Below are positions 1 through 9,958 of a stretch of 64,000 bases of DNA, piece after piece (position 1 is the first letter of the stretch; the number at the start of each line of letters is the position of its first letter). Position numbers and translations under genes: made by a program. This DNA comes from Emiliania huxleyi CCMP1516. Its lineage: Eukaryota; Haptophyta; Isochrysidales; Noelaerhabdaceae. Below the pieces are notes generated by a model. It saw nothing but the letters and a program-made list of their open reading frames with translations. It searched no databases and was not told where the DNA came from. Location of the stretch: contig NW_005199274.1 in NCBI RefSeq assembly GCF_000372725.1, positions 720,626 through 784,625 of the forward strand. The letters run 5' to 3'.

Positions 1-919
1 CGTCGCCTGCCCGGACGCCTAGATGCGGAAGACAGCATGCACGGGAGGGCGACGATCTCCGCCCGCGAGATCGACGATCTCCGCCCGCGAGATCGACGAT
101 CTCCGCAGACTCGCTGACCGAACCAGCGGCGGAACAGCGCCCCCGCCGAGCCTGCTCGGTCGAACGCCTGCAAGCGCACACTCCGCCCCCCACTCGCCCT
201 CACTTGACGCGCCGCCGCAGCCCCACTCGCCCGTGTGTCCATACCTGTAAATGAGGAGGGCTGCCTGCTACCACCAGGCCTGGGACGACCTCTGCGCCGA
301 CGTCTACGCGCAGCCCGTCTGCGAGGCCATCGCGCGCGTGCACGGCGCGAGATTCTCCGATATTCTCCGAGATTCTCCGAGATTTCCCGAGATGAGCCCG
401 TCTGCGAGGCCATCGCGCGCGTGCTGCACGGCGCGCGCCCACCGCCCGCCGACCACATGGCGGCTTCCATGAGCCCACAGTCATGCTGGCGACACATGGC
501 GAGCCGCCGCGACCGCCGCGCAGCCGCGAGAGCCGGCGTCTCACCAGCCGTCTCCTACGCCCACCTGCAGGTGCCACCCGTCCCCTACCCCCACGGTACC
601 CGAATCCATCCCCCTACCCCCGCGGTACCCGAACCCAGCTCGTCGCCCACCGGCAGGCGCGAGCCCTGGAGGGGGGTGGGGCTCCGCGCCGCCCGCAGCG
701 CGCCTTCGCTGGGCGCGCCTTGGCTGCCACAAGTACCTCCCGCCGGGAACCAGCCCGCCGCCGCCGCCGCTGCCGCCGAGGCGGGTCGCGCCGCCGCCGA
801 CGACGCGTTTTGGCGGCGGCAGTGGCGAGGGCGGCGGCGAGAGCGGCGAGAGCGGCGGCGGCGAGAGCGGCGGCGGTGGCGGCGGTGGCGGCGGTGGCGG
901 CGGTGGCGGCGGCGGGAAG
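1..919. other. Upstream region, no firm gene
   Basis: No reading frame here can be tied to a family. A segment starting CCCGTCTGCGAGGCC occurs at about 317 and again at about 394, flanking short ctccgagatt repeats. This is the exon-edge duplication pattern seen at introns elsewhere in the window, so 5' exons of the next gene, including its signal or anchor segment, may lie here. From about 760 to 915 the DNA is a GGC/GGT-rich low-complexity stretch that produces long artefactual ORFs on both strands. Confidence 0.3.
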
Positions 920-3900
920 ATGCACTGCGTCGCGCCGAGCGGCGGCGTGCTGCTGCTGCTGGTATCGGATAGGTCGCCGAACGAGTCTCTCGTGTGCCAC
1001 TACCTGGGAGCTGCGAGCAGCGCCTCTCTTCACACCTGCGGCTGTGAGCAGGCCGAACCAGTTCCTATGCCACTACCTGTCGTCGGCGATGGTGCACGGG
1101 CTGAGGCGGGAGATATGGGGAGATGTGGGGAGATGTGGGGAGATGCGGGGAGATGTGGGGAGATGTGGGGAGATGTGGGGAGATATGGGGAGATGTATGG
1201 GGAGAGGGCGATGGTGCACTGGCTGAGGCGCGAGGAATGGGGAGGTATGGGGAGATGTATGGGGAGAGGGCGATGGTGCACTGGCTGAGCCGGACGCCGC
1301 GTCTGGGCGGGGCACAGCCCCGACTTGTGGCTGGCTGCTGACCGCGCGCATGTTGACCGCCCCTCCTCCGATTGGCTGCTCAGGCCGCCGACTCTACCTC
1401 GACAGGGACCTCCCCGCCTCGTGATGTCGCGACTCACTAGCTCCTCGCGCATGGCTCAGGCCGACCCTGCTCGGCTGGGACAGCGGCTCGTGGCTCGGCG
1501 GAGGCTCGCCCCCCTAGACGCGGAGATATGGGGAGATATGGGGAGATATGGGGAGATATGGCTCGGCGGAGGCTCGCCCCCCTAGAAGCGGAGATATGGG
1601 GAGATATGGGGAGATATGGGGAGATATGGGGAGATATGGCTCGGCGGAGGCTCGCCCAGCTAGACCACCTAGAAGCGGGCTACGTACTCCAACCAGCACT
1701 CGAGAGGACGCGCATTCCACCGTTATGCCGCCGTATTCCGCTGTACTCACGGCACTCGTAGCCCCTCGTATTCACGCGGTGCTCTGAACACGCTGCACAA
1801 GACCGCCTCCCCGCCCTCATGCCGGCGTGTTCAGCACGTAGGCTGCCCATATCTCCCCATATCTCCCCATATCTCCCCATATCTCCCGCCCTGAGGTCGG
1901 CGTGTTCAGCACGTAGGCTCGCCCAAGCCGTGGACGTTCCACCTCGGCGCCGCTCGTCTTGCCGCTCCCTCGCCGTCTGCCGTGCCGAGACTCTCCCCGT
2001 AGACACCTCCGAGACACCTCCCCAGGCGCCAAGCTCGTCCTGCCGCTCCACTACCTCGCCGCGTGCGGCTACTCCAACGACACGCTCGTCGTCTTCACGG
2101 ACCACGACGTGCTCTTCCAGGGCGGCGCCGCGGCGCTGCGCGAGGCATACCGCGCCGCCGCCGCCGCCTCAGGCTCGACCTCACCACATCTCCCCACATC
2201 TCCCTTCATCTCCCCACATCTCCCCCACATCTCCCTTCATCTCCTCACATCTCCCTTCATCTCCTCACATCTCCTCACATCTCCCCCACATCTCCCCACA
2301 TCTCCCTTCATCTCCTCACATCTCCCCCACATCTCCCCACATCTCCCCCACATCTTCCCACATCTCCCCACATCTCCACATATCTCCACATATCTCCTCA
2401 CATCTCCCCCACATCTCCCCCACATCTCCCCACACCTCCCGCTCCAGCCCCTTCCCCCTCGCTCCAGCCCCTCCCCCCTCGCTCCAGCCCCCCCACTCCC
2501 GCCTCAGGCTCGCACCTGCTCTTCTCGACCGAGCACCATATCTCCCCATATCTCCCCATATCTCCCGCCTCAGGCTCGCACCTGCTCTTCTCGACCGAGC
2601 ACCATATCTCCCCATATCTCCCCATATCTCCCGCCTCAGGCTCGCACCTGCTCTTCTCGACCGAGCACCATATCTCCCCATATCTCCCCATATCTCCCGC
2701 CTCAGGCTCGCACCTGCTCTTCTCGACCGAGCACCAGCCTTACCCGGAGGAGGTGGGCCCGCTCTTCCCGCCAGCGCCAGGCGCCGCACTCGCTTCCGGT
2801 CAATCCTAAGCTCGGAAGTGCGGCCGGAAGTGCGGTGTCGGAAGTGTGTGTCTGCCCGTCTCTCAGGTGCCTCCCCCTTCCGCTACCTCAACTCGGGCAT
2901 GTGGGCCGGGCGCCCGCCTAGTACCGCACCTCCAGAGTACCGAACCCAGTGTGGGTTCAGTCCCGTGGGTGGTGCGGTAGGCCCGTCGGCGCCGTGCTCG
3001 AGCTGCTGCAGACGCTGGTGGGCGTGCGTCGCGGCGAGTCGCTGCCCGCGCTGCTCGACGTCTACCTCAACTGGGAGCGGCACACTGCGCGCGCTTCGCC
3101 GACGCCGCGCGTCTACGTCGACAACGACCAGACCGCGTACGCCCGGCTCTTCGTGTGCCGCAGCTCCTCGCGAGATGACCCGAGATCACCCGAGATCACC
3201 CGAGAGTAGGTACGCTTGCCTCTTCGTCTCGCAGCACCTCGCGCGTGCGTGCGGCGCGAGGGGCGGGAGTACCAGGCGGCCGCGCGAGAGTAGCCGAGAG
3301 GAGCCGAGAGGAGCCGGGAGGAGCCGAGAGTAGCCGAGAGGAGCCGAGAGGAGCCGGGAGGAGCCGGGAGGAGCCGAGAGTAGCCGAGAGTAGCCGAGAG
3401 TAGCCGAGAGTAGCCGAGAGGAGCCGAGAGGAGCCGAGAGGAGCCGAGAGGAGCCGAGAGGAGCCGAGAGGAGCCGAGAGGAGCCGAGAGGAGCCGAGAG
3501 GAGCCGAGAGGAGCCGAGAGGAGCCGAGAGGAGCCGAGAGGAGCCGAGAGGAGCCGAGAGGAGCCGAGAGGAGCCGAGGGTAGCCGAGAGGAGCCGAGGG
3601 TAGCCGAGAGGAGCCGAGGGTAGCCGAGAGGAGCCGAGGGTAGCCGAGAGGAGCCGAGAGGAGCCGAGAGGAGCCGAGAGGAGCCGAGGGGAGCCGAGGG
3701 GAGCCGAGGGGAGCCGAGAGGAGCCGAGAGGAGCCGAGAGGAGCCGAGAGGAGCCGAGGGGCGCGGGTAGGCGGCCGCGCGTCGGCGGCCGCGCGCGCTG
3801 CGTCACCTGCCCGCATGACGGGCAGCGCCGCTGCGTGCGCGCCAACGGGTCGCCCGACTGCAGCGCGGGGGGGGGGCGGCTGCTCGGCGTGCGGCTCGGC

Positions 3901-4688
3901 CTTGACTACTCGCTGCGCCTCTTCGAAAACATGTTCAAGGCGCGCCTCGGCATACGCCTCGGGCGAGGGAGGGAGGGCGGCGACTCTCGGCCGTACTCTC
4001 GGCGCGAGATCTGGATCTCGGCGCGAGATCTGCATCTCGGCGCGAGATCTGCATCTCTCCTCAAGGCGGGAGCGCATCGCCTCGAGGGCGGCACGCTGCG
4101 GCACAGATCCTCTGGTGCGACGCCGCTCGCGGTGCACTTCAACGGCCCAGCAAAGGTGAGAGGCAGCCGAGAGGCAGCCGAGAGGCAGCCGAGAGGCAGC
4201 CGAGAGGAGCCGAGAGGAGCCGAGAGGAGTCCAGCCACACGCGGCCAGAGATCTCGAGTGGTCTCGGGTGATCTCGAGTGATCTCGAGTGATCTCGGGTG
4301 ATCTCGGGTGATCTCGGGTGATCTCGAGTGGTCTCGGGTGATCTCGGGTGATCTCGAGTGATCTCGGGTCATCTCGGGTGATCTCGAGTGAACGCCCACC
4401 TCCAGATCGCCTACCTCCCGGGCCCCGCGCCTGACGCCCGCGCGCGCGCCCCGGCCGTCGCCAAAGGTGGTGCACGATGCCGGCTGGAGGCTGCCGCAGT
4501 GGGGCGGCAAGCCCGACATGCCGCGCCAGCTGCGCAACGCCCTCTGCGCGTCGCTCCCCGCCGCCGAGCGCGCCGCCGCCGACGCGCGCTTCGCGTCGCA
4601 CGTGACGTTTCTCGACCCGACTTTCCGACGCGTGAGCGGAGGCATCGGCCATCTCAACTCGACCTGCTTGGGCGTCGTAGCAGCTTGA
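920..4688 (+). CDS. PLOD/procollagen-type glycosyltransferase, 12 exons
   Basis: Joining 920-972, 1052-1105, 1460-1503, 1917-1946, 2026-2172, 2706-2780, 2867-2909, 2981-3136, 3210-3275, 3771-3939, 4066-4155 and 4467-4688 gives one open frame of 382 residues. It reads as the glycosyltransferase domain of the collagen lysyl hydroxylase/glucosyltransferase family. Visible in order are LLLLVSD, LLGWDSGSWLGGG, VVFTDHDVLF (DxD metal site near residues 86-88), LLFSTEH, RYLNSGMWAG, VDNDQTAY, LGLDYSLRLFENM and the closing LAVHFNGPAK. The family transfers sugar from UDP-sugar to protein in the ER or Golgi. No signal peptide is seen, so the true start may lie in exons before 920. Eight of 11 introns start GC and three (973, 3137, 4156) start GT. 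Exon 7 could instead end at 2915. The largest introns are filled with tandem repeats. The frame is intact, so the gene looks functional. Confidence 0.82.
1106..1459 (+). repeat. Intron 2 of the PLOD-like gene, 10 bp repeats
   Basis: GC-AG intron made largely of gagatgtggg / agatatgggg units with a 10 bp period. The exon-edge segment gatggtgcac-ggctgag recurs inside it at about 1210 and 1273. Exon CTGAG is followed by GCGGG at the donor, and CTCAG by GCCGA at the acceptor, so the borders repeat each other. Confidence 0.75.
1504..1916 (+). repeat. Intron 3: repeats plus introner copy D1
   Basis: GC-AG intron with AG/GCTCGCCC at both borders. It holds two blocks of agatatgggg repeats separated by copies of the exon edge (ggctcggcggaggctcgcc). 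These are followed by a copy of dispersed element D from about 1668 (CCTAGAAGCGG) to the CAGCACGTAGG end at about 1837, a block of the reverse repeat, and a second CAGCACGTAG that supplies the acceptor. Confidence 0.7.
2173..2705 (+). repeat. Intron 5: 10 bp array plus three decoy exon copies
   Basis: GC-AG intron. From about 2184 to 2435 it is (atctccccac)-type 10 bp repeat. From about 2508 to 2700 a unit of about 62 bp occurs three times. Each unit carries an almost exact copy of the start of exon 6 (encoding GSHLLFSTEH), followed by (atctccccat)n and a fresh CTCAG acceptor. Only the fourth copy, from 2706, continues in frame into the exon. Confidence 0.75.
3276..3770 (+). repeat. Intron 9: gagccgagag minisatellite
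   Basis: GC-AG intron, almost wholly a 10 bp unit gagccgagag with gagccgaggg and tagccgagag variants, about 45 copies. Both borders read AG/GCGGCCGCGCG, a duplication of the next exon start. The reverse strand is open in two frames purely because of this repeat. Confidence 0.8.
4156..4466 (+). repeat. Intron 11: two 10 bp repeat blocks
   Basis: GT-AG intron bounded by CAAAG/GTG at both ends. It contains gagaggcagcc units and then about 14 copies of a gtgatctcgg / gtgatctcga 10 bp unit (about 4258-4390). Confidence 0.75.
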
Positions 4689-5246
4689 CGAGCTGAACGG
4701 CGGGTGCGCGCGCGGCAGTCGTGGCGGGTGAAACTGCAGCGGCGTGTCCAGTGGCGAGAGAGGGAGCAGCAGCGCGGTGGTGGCTCTGACGTCTCTGCCT
4801 CTGGCGGCGAGGCCCGAGGCGCGGCCGCGGCGCCGGCGGGCGGCGCCGCGAGCGCGGCGGGGTGGGGACATTTTTCGCTTTGTTGCAATGCAGGAGCTGT
4901 GAGACCTGTATGTACGTGGAGGAGTTCGTCCAGTTCCATGGTAAGTACGAAGAACACAAAACAACCACTCGCTCCGCCCCACGCGCCGGGCCCCGCCGCG
5001 GGTCCCGCTCCGCGCGCTCGTCATTAGGCAGTGGACCGGGTTATCGCCGGCGCGCCTCGATCGGACGGATATTCTCACACAGCGGGCGGCGGCCGTGTCT
5101 CTCGCGGTGCATGCACCGCTGCCACGCCCTCGGTCACACACAAATGCAGCCTCCCCCCTCCTTCCAACCCACGCAGAACCTCTCTGCTCTGCAGCAGCCG
5201 GCGCGGTGGATGCCGTGCTCGCGCGGTCTGAGGCGGCTGCAGCGCG
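4689..5246. other. Intergenic, nothing recognised
   Basis: The ORFs here are short, GC-driven and without family motifs. This segment lies between the 3' ends of two convergent genes. Confidence 0.3.
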
Positions 5247-5648
5247 TCAGTAGTTAAGGTGGTCGCCCCACCCCTCCGATGGCCGCACGCCTCGCGGGCC
5301 CGCTGCTGGCGCGGGGGCTGCGCGAGCACTCGCCACTCCCGCCGGCGGGATGTAGTCGGATTTGTGGTCGCCCCACTCCATCGTAGGAGGGGTAGGGGGG
5401 ACCCGCATGCCCGAGCGCCTGTCGGCCGTCGGCGCGACCACACCGCGCACCGAGAGCGCCGCCTCGCCCCTGCCTGCAGAAGCACCGGGCAAGCCGAGCC
5501 CCTGCTTGGAGAGCCACGCACGCTTGGCCGCCTCCTCGGCGGCGTTCATGCGGACAAAGGTGCGCGTGGGCGCGGCTGCGGCTGCCTGTGGCTGCAGCCT
5601 GGAATGGGCCGGGACGAGGCCGGCGGACGACATCGCGAGGGCGAACAT
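5247..5648 (-). CDS. Small protein with mitochondrial-type N-terminus
   Basis: Open frame of 133 codons from the ATG at 5648, on the reverse strand. The N-terminus (MFALAMSSAGLVPAHSRL, then Ala/Gln/Arg-rich) lacks acidic residues for about 35 positions and looks like a mitochondrial or plastid presequence. After it come FVRMNAAEEAAKRAW and a Pro-rich tail containing MEWGDHKSDYIPP and ending EGWGDHLNY. The paired WGDH motifs are not ones I can assign. The frame is open 24 nt upstream of the ATG, so another exon is possible. I do not recognise the family; a small accessory subunit of an organellar complex is only a guess. Composition is more protein-like than the overlapping frames. Confidence 0.5.
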   Translation of the reverse strand: MFALAMSSAGLVPAHSRLQPQAAAAAPTRTFVRMNAAEEAAKRAWLSKQGLGLPGASAGRGEAALSVRGVVAPTADRRSGMRVPPTPPTMEWGDHKSDYIPPAGVASARAAPAPAAGPRGVRPSEGWGDHLNY

Positions 5649-5865
5649 CTGGCCGGAGAGGGAGTTGATCAAGTTGCGCAGCTCGGGCTATCTCTGCCCT
5701 TCGACGGCTTTGCACCGCGAAAGAATTCAACCTTGACTTTTTCGGTCTTCTTCGTTGCCACCACTGCCGTGAAACTAGCAGTCTACCCGAACGGTCGCGG
5801 GGGGGCGGGAGCCGCGCGAGATCGCGAGGGTGTCGAGGGTGAGCCTCTGGGGGGGCGCGGGGGCC

Positions 5866-6035
5866 CTAGGAACCCAGTGAATACAGCGGAATAAATACGG
5901 TCGGAATGCAGCTGAACACGTGTCCTCTCGAGCGCTGCTAGGAAGACATGAATCCGCATTCCGCGTCTAGGCTCGTGCGCCAGCAAGCGAACGCGTCGCG
6001 CGGGGCCACGTCCGGCCGGACCGCGAGCACGTCTC
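5866..6035 (-). pseudogene. Stray exon-intron fragment of the 11.4 kb glycosyltransferase
   Basis: Read on the reverse strand, this stretch is a near copy of about 11945-12110. It holds the exon encoding [20 protein letters not shown] followed by the first part of introner D (CCTAGACGCGGAATGC onward). The exon before and the exons after are not found next to it, so it looks like a displaced fragment, inverted relative to the source about 6 kb away. Confidence 0.6.
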
Positions 6036-6213
6036 GTACTCACGCCCTGACATTGGCGTCACATCCCAGGATCGTGCTGCCCCTCCACGCGTCGCTGCCG
6101 GTCGAGGCGCAGGAGCGTGTCTTCGACGTGCCGCCGCAGGTGCACGCTCCACACCGCCTGTCCGCGCGACACATACACCGACGGCACACCTCTATGCTGA
6201 TGCTGTAAAGTGT

Positions 6214-6507
<294 letters not shown>

Positions 6508-6555
6508 AACTCCTCCCGGGAAGGGCGAGGGGTCCAGCCGCCTCCTCCGCCGCAG

Positions 6556-6790
6556 GGCGTGCGCAAGGTCGTCCTCGCCACAAACATCGCCGAGACCAGC
6601 GTCACCATCGACGGCATCCGCTTCGTCGTCGACTCCGGCGCCGTCAAGGAGATGAGCTGCTGCCGTGCTGGGTCTCGCGCGCGTCCGCCGAGCAGCGCAA
6701 GGGCCGCGCGGGAGACGCACCGGCCCCGGCACGTGCTTCCGCCTCTACGCGCAGGCGGAGCTCCTCTCCCTGCGCGACTCTTCACCCTCA
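6556..6790 (+). pseudogene. DEAH-box RNA helicase fragment, frameshifted
   Basis: Encodes [19 protein letters not shown] and FVVDSG, helicase motif V of DEAH-box RNA helicases (Prp/DHX family), then in another frame [15 protein letters not shown], and after a further one-base shift [15 protein letters not shown]. Together these make motif VI. The two shifts, at about 6655 and 6714, leave no room for introns. The residues normally linking the two motifs are mostly missing, and the ATPase half of the protein is absent because a microsatellite lies immediately upstream. This is most simply a decayed fragment; assembly errors could explain one shift but not the missing domains. Confidence 0.75.
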
Positions 6791-7424
6791 CCCTCACCCC
6801 CACCCTCACCCTCACCCTGAGCCTTGTATCAAAGCCGACCCTAAGCGCCATCCCTCCTGCCCTCACCTGATGCTGCTTCCCCGCGCCGCCTCCTTGGCCC
6901 CCCTGGGCGTATTTTCTACTCCCAGAGGGGGGGCTGAGCCCCGGCCCCCCCCTTGTTTTCTGTTTTTTTGTTTTTCAACACGCCCGCCCGCCCGCCACCC
7001 CGGAGGCGGCTCGGCCCCCCACTTACCGAGAAATCAAAAACGGACGGCCTCGGCATGGAGGCGGACGCAGAGCCGGATGTCGGTTAGAGGGATGCTTTTG
7101 TGGTGCTGGTGGGTGGGGTGCCAGTGAAAGGACGAGAAGGGAGAGAAATAACGGACATTCTCATTACTCAGCACTGTGTTTCAACGCGGGCCCGACGCGC
7201 GACGGCGCCGGGCACCGCCTCGCCCTCGGTCGGTGGATACAAGGAAGATCCTGCCCTCGGACCCAGACCCTCCACAGAACACAGCTTCACCAGCTCACAG
7301 CGGTCAGCGCTCCCAGTTCACCTAACACTCGGGGCGCATAGACGTGGCACGGACGGGGCAGCGGGCGCTCACCCCAGAGAGGAGTCAAACCTCACCTCCC
7401 GCGCCGGATCGGCATCACTAAGGT
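6791..7424. other. Intergenic, nothing recognised
   Basis: Contains a short (ccctca)n run at about 6783-6820 and a C-rich then T-rich stretch near 6940-6980. No gene or structured element could be supported. Confidence 0.3.
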
Positions 7425-7784
7425 CTAAGCAGCCCACAGCAGACGTCCTCCTTTTAGGGTATTGCAGGCGCGCGCAGGTAGCAGCGCGAGGAGTTCAGCA
7501 TCCCGATCATACGCATGATGGCTCCAATGATTGAAGCGATCGCGAATCTTGCTGCGTAGTGGTCCGCCTTCGTCAAGACAGGCCTTGATGAAGCAAGCAA
7601 AGATTTTCAAGACGTCGCGGTGGAAGAACTCCTCCCGCGAGCCGGGGCTGTAGTTGATGGTGCTTTGCAGGCGTTCGCGTTGGCAAGTCGCACCAACATC
7701 GACCGCTGAGGGCGCCCCTTCTGACTCGGACCTCACACAGAAGAACGATTCGGCTGTTGGGCCCGGGAGCTCTTCGGGGGGCAT
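7425..7784 (-). CDS. Uncharacterised ORF overlapping the next gene's 3' end
   Basis: A 119-codon frame whose second half (FFHRDVLKIFACFIKACLDE, then RDRFNHWSHHAYDRDAELLALL) has normal protein composition. It overlaps the last 52 bp of the neighbouring glycosyltransferase in a different frame. It could be an alternative last exon of that gene, a separate gene missing its start, or a remnant. I do not recognise it. Confidence 0.3.
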   Translation of the reverse strand: MPPEELPGPTAESFFCVRSESEGAPSAVDVGATCQRERLQSTINYSPGSREEFFHRDVLKIFACFIKACLDEGGPLRSKIRDRFNHWSHHAYDRDAELLALLPARACNTLKGGRLLWAA

Positions 7785-9868
7785 AGCATCCGCGCTGCAA
7801 TGCGCTCGTATCCGGGTTGTTGCAAGGCGAAACTCCGTCCTTCACTCTCTGCTCGCTCCGCCAGAATCGTGAGCAACCCCTGTTCCGTGGGGAAGAACCC
7901 GTCTCGCAAATACGACCGCAAGGCGAGCACGTACGCATCGTAGAAGGCAGCATAGCTTCTCCGATTGAAGATCATGACCGTGGCGACAACTTCCTTCTTA
8001 TGCACTCCCCAAGCGTTGTAGAGCAGCTGCAACTGCGGCAGCCAACGCGCCCGCAACGAAGATATGGAAAACGCTGCGAACTGTGTTTGAACGGGATTGA
8101 GACAGCTGACGCACTCTTCAAAGCCATGCCACGTATGGCGGAAGAGACCGGCGTCGACCCATATCAGTCGTTGACCAACGCCTTTGCGTACGGTGCTAGC
8201 AGACTCAGCACGCCGCAGCATCTCAAACTTGGCATGCGTCACCAGCCTGTAGATCGCCGTAGTGTTCGCAGGTGTCTTGGCGTAGAAGGTCTTGGCTGGG
8301 CGCCCATCACGCCGACGCATGGCAGTCACCACTGCGGTGGTCTCGGCACGAGGGTCCGAGAAGGCCGTCAGGGTCGACCCGATGCCGTCCAGGGAGAGGT
8401 GCCGCACCTCGACCGTGCTCGGAAACCGCGCCTTGAAGTCCGCGCAGGCGTCGCCGCAAAGGAAGACCAAGGTGCACCCCGCCCCGTGAAGCACGCCTGC
8501 CAGCTTTGCCGCCGCCTCGACATACCCTGATCGCGAATCGCGGAACGGTCCCATATCAAAGAAGCCGGACACGAAGACATCCTGGCATTGGCACTGTGGT
8601 CCCCTTGGAGAGCTCTTCTCGCTTGACTCTAGCCTGTTACTCTTGTCCGTCCTTTCAAAACCCGTTCCCTGCGGAGCAGCTTTGGTGCAGGCCACATCGT
8701 TGTCGTGCTCACACGGCCGCCTCTGCCTTAGAATGGCTGGCATGCAGCACTGCGCCGAACCTCCTGGCCGCGAGGAGCAGCCGCTGCCGCCGCACGCGCC
8801 ACAAGATGCGTTGCAGCAGACCTGGCCGGAGGCGTGCTCAATGCCAGCCAGGCAGAAGCGGCGCGCAGGGCCATCTGACGGCAGGACAGCAGGGCCATCT
8901 ATCGGCGGGACAGCAGGGCCATCTGGCGGCAGGACAAGCTCGGGTGTCTGCTGCTGGCTAGCTATCGTGGGCCGTGGACTTGGAATGGAATCTGAGGGGG
9001 GGTTCAAGTAGCGTGTCGAAGTGAAGTAATCGCGAGGGAAGAGGTACAACGGCATGGGGAGCTGTAGTAAGCCCTGCAGCGGCTGCAGCTTGAGTCGCGA
9101 GAAGAATTGGACCCGCGTGAGCGGCACCTTTGGACCTAGCGGGCCCTCGTTCCGGACCTTGACCATACGCAGCCCATCCATCCGGTCGACGTCGCCATGG
9201 GGCTCACTGATGGAGGAGCCGTGCATGAAATGGATGATTGGTGCGGACGGCTGCAGGAACTGGGGCGGAGCGGCGGCTGTCTGTAAAGTGCCGTACGGCA
9301 ACAGCTTTGCGTGCTGCTGGATCGAACTTATGTTTTGGCTCCACAGCCGGTTGATGCATGCCTGCTCCCATGGGAAATGCCGTAAGAAGAAGGCGCAACG
9401 AGACGTCTCTGGCTGTGTTTCGGCGCTTGTCATGCGACGTAAGAATGCGCGCGTGTAGGCTGAATTGCGTACCACCATCACACCGGTGTTGATAAGCTGG
9501 TTACTCGGCCGGTCGCCCGAAAACAATAAGTCTGGGCCGTGACTGCTAGTGATGCCGTGCGTCTCGAGCTGCAACCGGAGCTGGTTGCCATTCTCGTGCA
9601 GAAGTGCCGCGTCAGCGTCGAGCCAGATCGCAGCGTCCACGGTCGTGCCGTTGACACCGCGTGACAGGACCTGCTCCAACAGGCCTAGCCGCTGCCAGGC
9701 GGGAGCACGGTCGTGCTGGTATATGGTGCTGCTGGACACAAAGGCGTAGCCAAACTGTGCGGCAAACCTGCGGTTGCTCTCCGCGGCGATGCTAGCAAAA
9801 GCAGCAGCCTTTGCGTCGTACCACATGCAGATGGCGATACGAGGAGCCCGCTTAGTTGTTGGGACCAT
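7733..9868 (-). CDS. Two-domain glycosyltransferase: GT34-like plus HtrL/YibB-like
   Basis: Single exon of 711 residues from the ATG at 9868; the frame is open upstream, so an N-terminal exon is possible. The first about 260 residues resemble the GT34/MNN10 galactosyltransferase type: RIAICMWYDAK at the start, WLDADAALL (DxD metal site), INTGVMVVRNSAYTRAFL and PIIHFMHG. A linker follows with three DGPAV-type repeats and a Cys-rich module (CLAGIEHASGQVCC, CGACGGSGC, CCMPAIL). The C-terminal about 290 residues have DVFVSGFFDMGPFRDS, KTFYAKTP and WVDAGLFRH, typical of HtrL/YibB-like proteins. The expected role is building surface or secreted glycans, but donor and acceptor are unknown. No signal peptide is visible on this exon. 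Confidence 0.72.
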   Translation of the reverse strand: MVPTTKRAPRIAICMWYDAKAAAFASIAAESNRRFAAQFGYAFVSSSTIYQHDRAPAWQRLGLLEQVLSRGVNGTTVDAAIWLDADAALLHENGNQLRLQLETHGITSSHGPDLLFSGDRPSNQLINTGVMVVRNSAYTRAFLRRMTSAETQPETSRCAFFLRHFPWEQACINRLWSQNISSIQQHAKLLPYGTLQTAAAPPQFLQPSAPIIHFMHGSSISEPHGDVDRMDGLRMVKVRNEGPLGPKVPLTRVQFFSRLKLQPLQGLLQLPMPLYLFPRDYFTSTRYLNPPSDSIPSPRPTIASQQQTPELVLPPDGPAVPPIDGPAVLPSDGPARRFCLAGIEHASGQVCCNASCGACGGSGCSSRPGGSAQCCMPAILRQRRPCEHDNDVACTKAAPQGTGFERTDKSNRLESSEKSSPRGPQCQCQDVFVSGFFDMGPFRDSRSGYVEAAAKLAGVLHGAGCTLVFLCGDACADFKARFPSTVEVRHLSLDGIGSTLTAFSDPRAETTAVVTAMRRRDGRPAKTFYAKTPANTTAIYRLVTHAKFEMLRRAESASTVRKGVGQRLIWVDAGLFRHTWHGFEECVSCLNPVQTQFAAFSISSLRARWLPQLQLLYNAWGVHKKEVVATVMIFNRRSYAAFYDAYVLALRSYLRDGFFPTEQGLLTILAERAESEGRSFALQQPGYERIAARMLCPPKSSRAQQPNRSSV

Positions 9869-9958
9869 GGTTGGGACGTGCAGAGGAGATAGTGGAGAGG
9901 CAGCGCCGGCCAGCGCGGGCTGGTGGTCGACACCCGAGTTGGCTTCCACTGTTTTGTT

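Noticed and set aside
483-1452. Overlapping ORFs on both strands in the GGC-rich and agatgtgggg regions
   Set aside because: Low-complexity translation (Ala/Arg runs, ISPHLPTSP cycles) with no motif; explained by repeats.
2901-2980. Canonical GT donor at 2901 for intron 7 of the PLOD-like gene
   Set aside because: It keeps frame but deletes WAG of the conserved NSGMWAG motif; the GC donor at 2910 (or 2916) keeps the motif and the frame.
3276-3770. CRISPR-like array
   Set aside because: Units are contiguous 10 bp repeats without spacers, inside a eukaryotic intron.
3186-4137. Long reverse-strand ORFs reading repeated SSRLLSAPLG
   Set aside because: They are translations of the 10 bp gagccgagag minisatellite inside an intron of the forward-strand gene; 10 bp periodicity passes through all frames and makes a 30-codon cycle.
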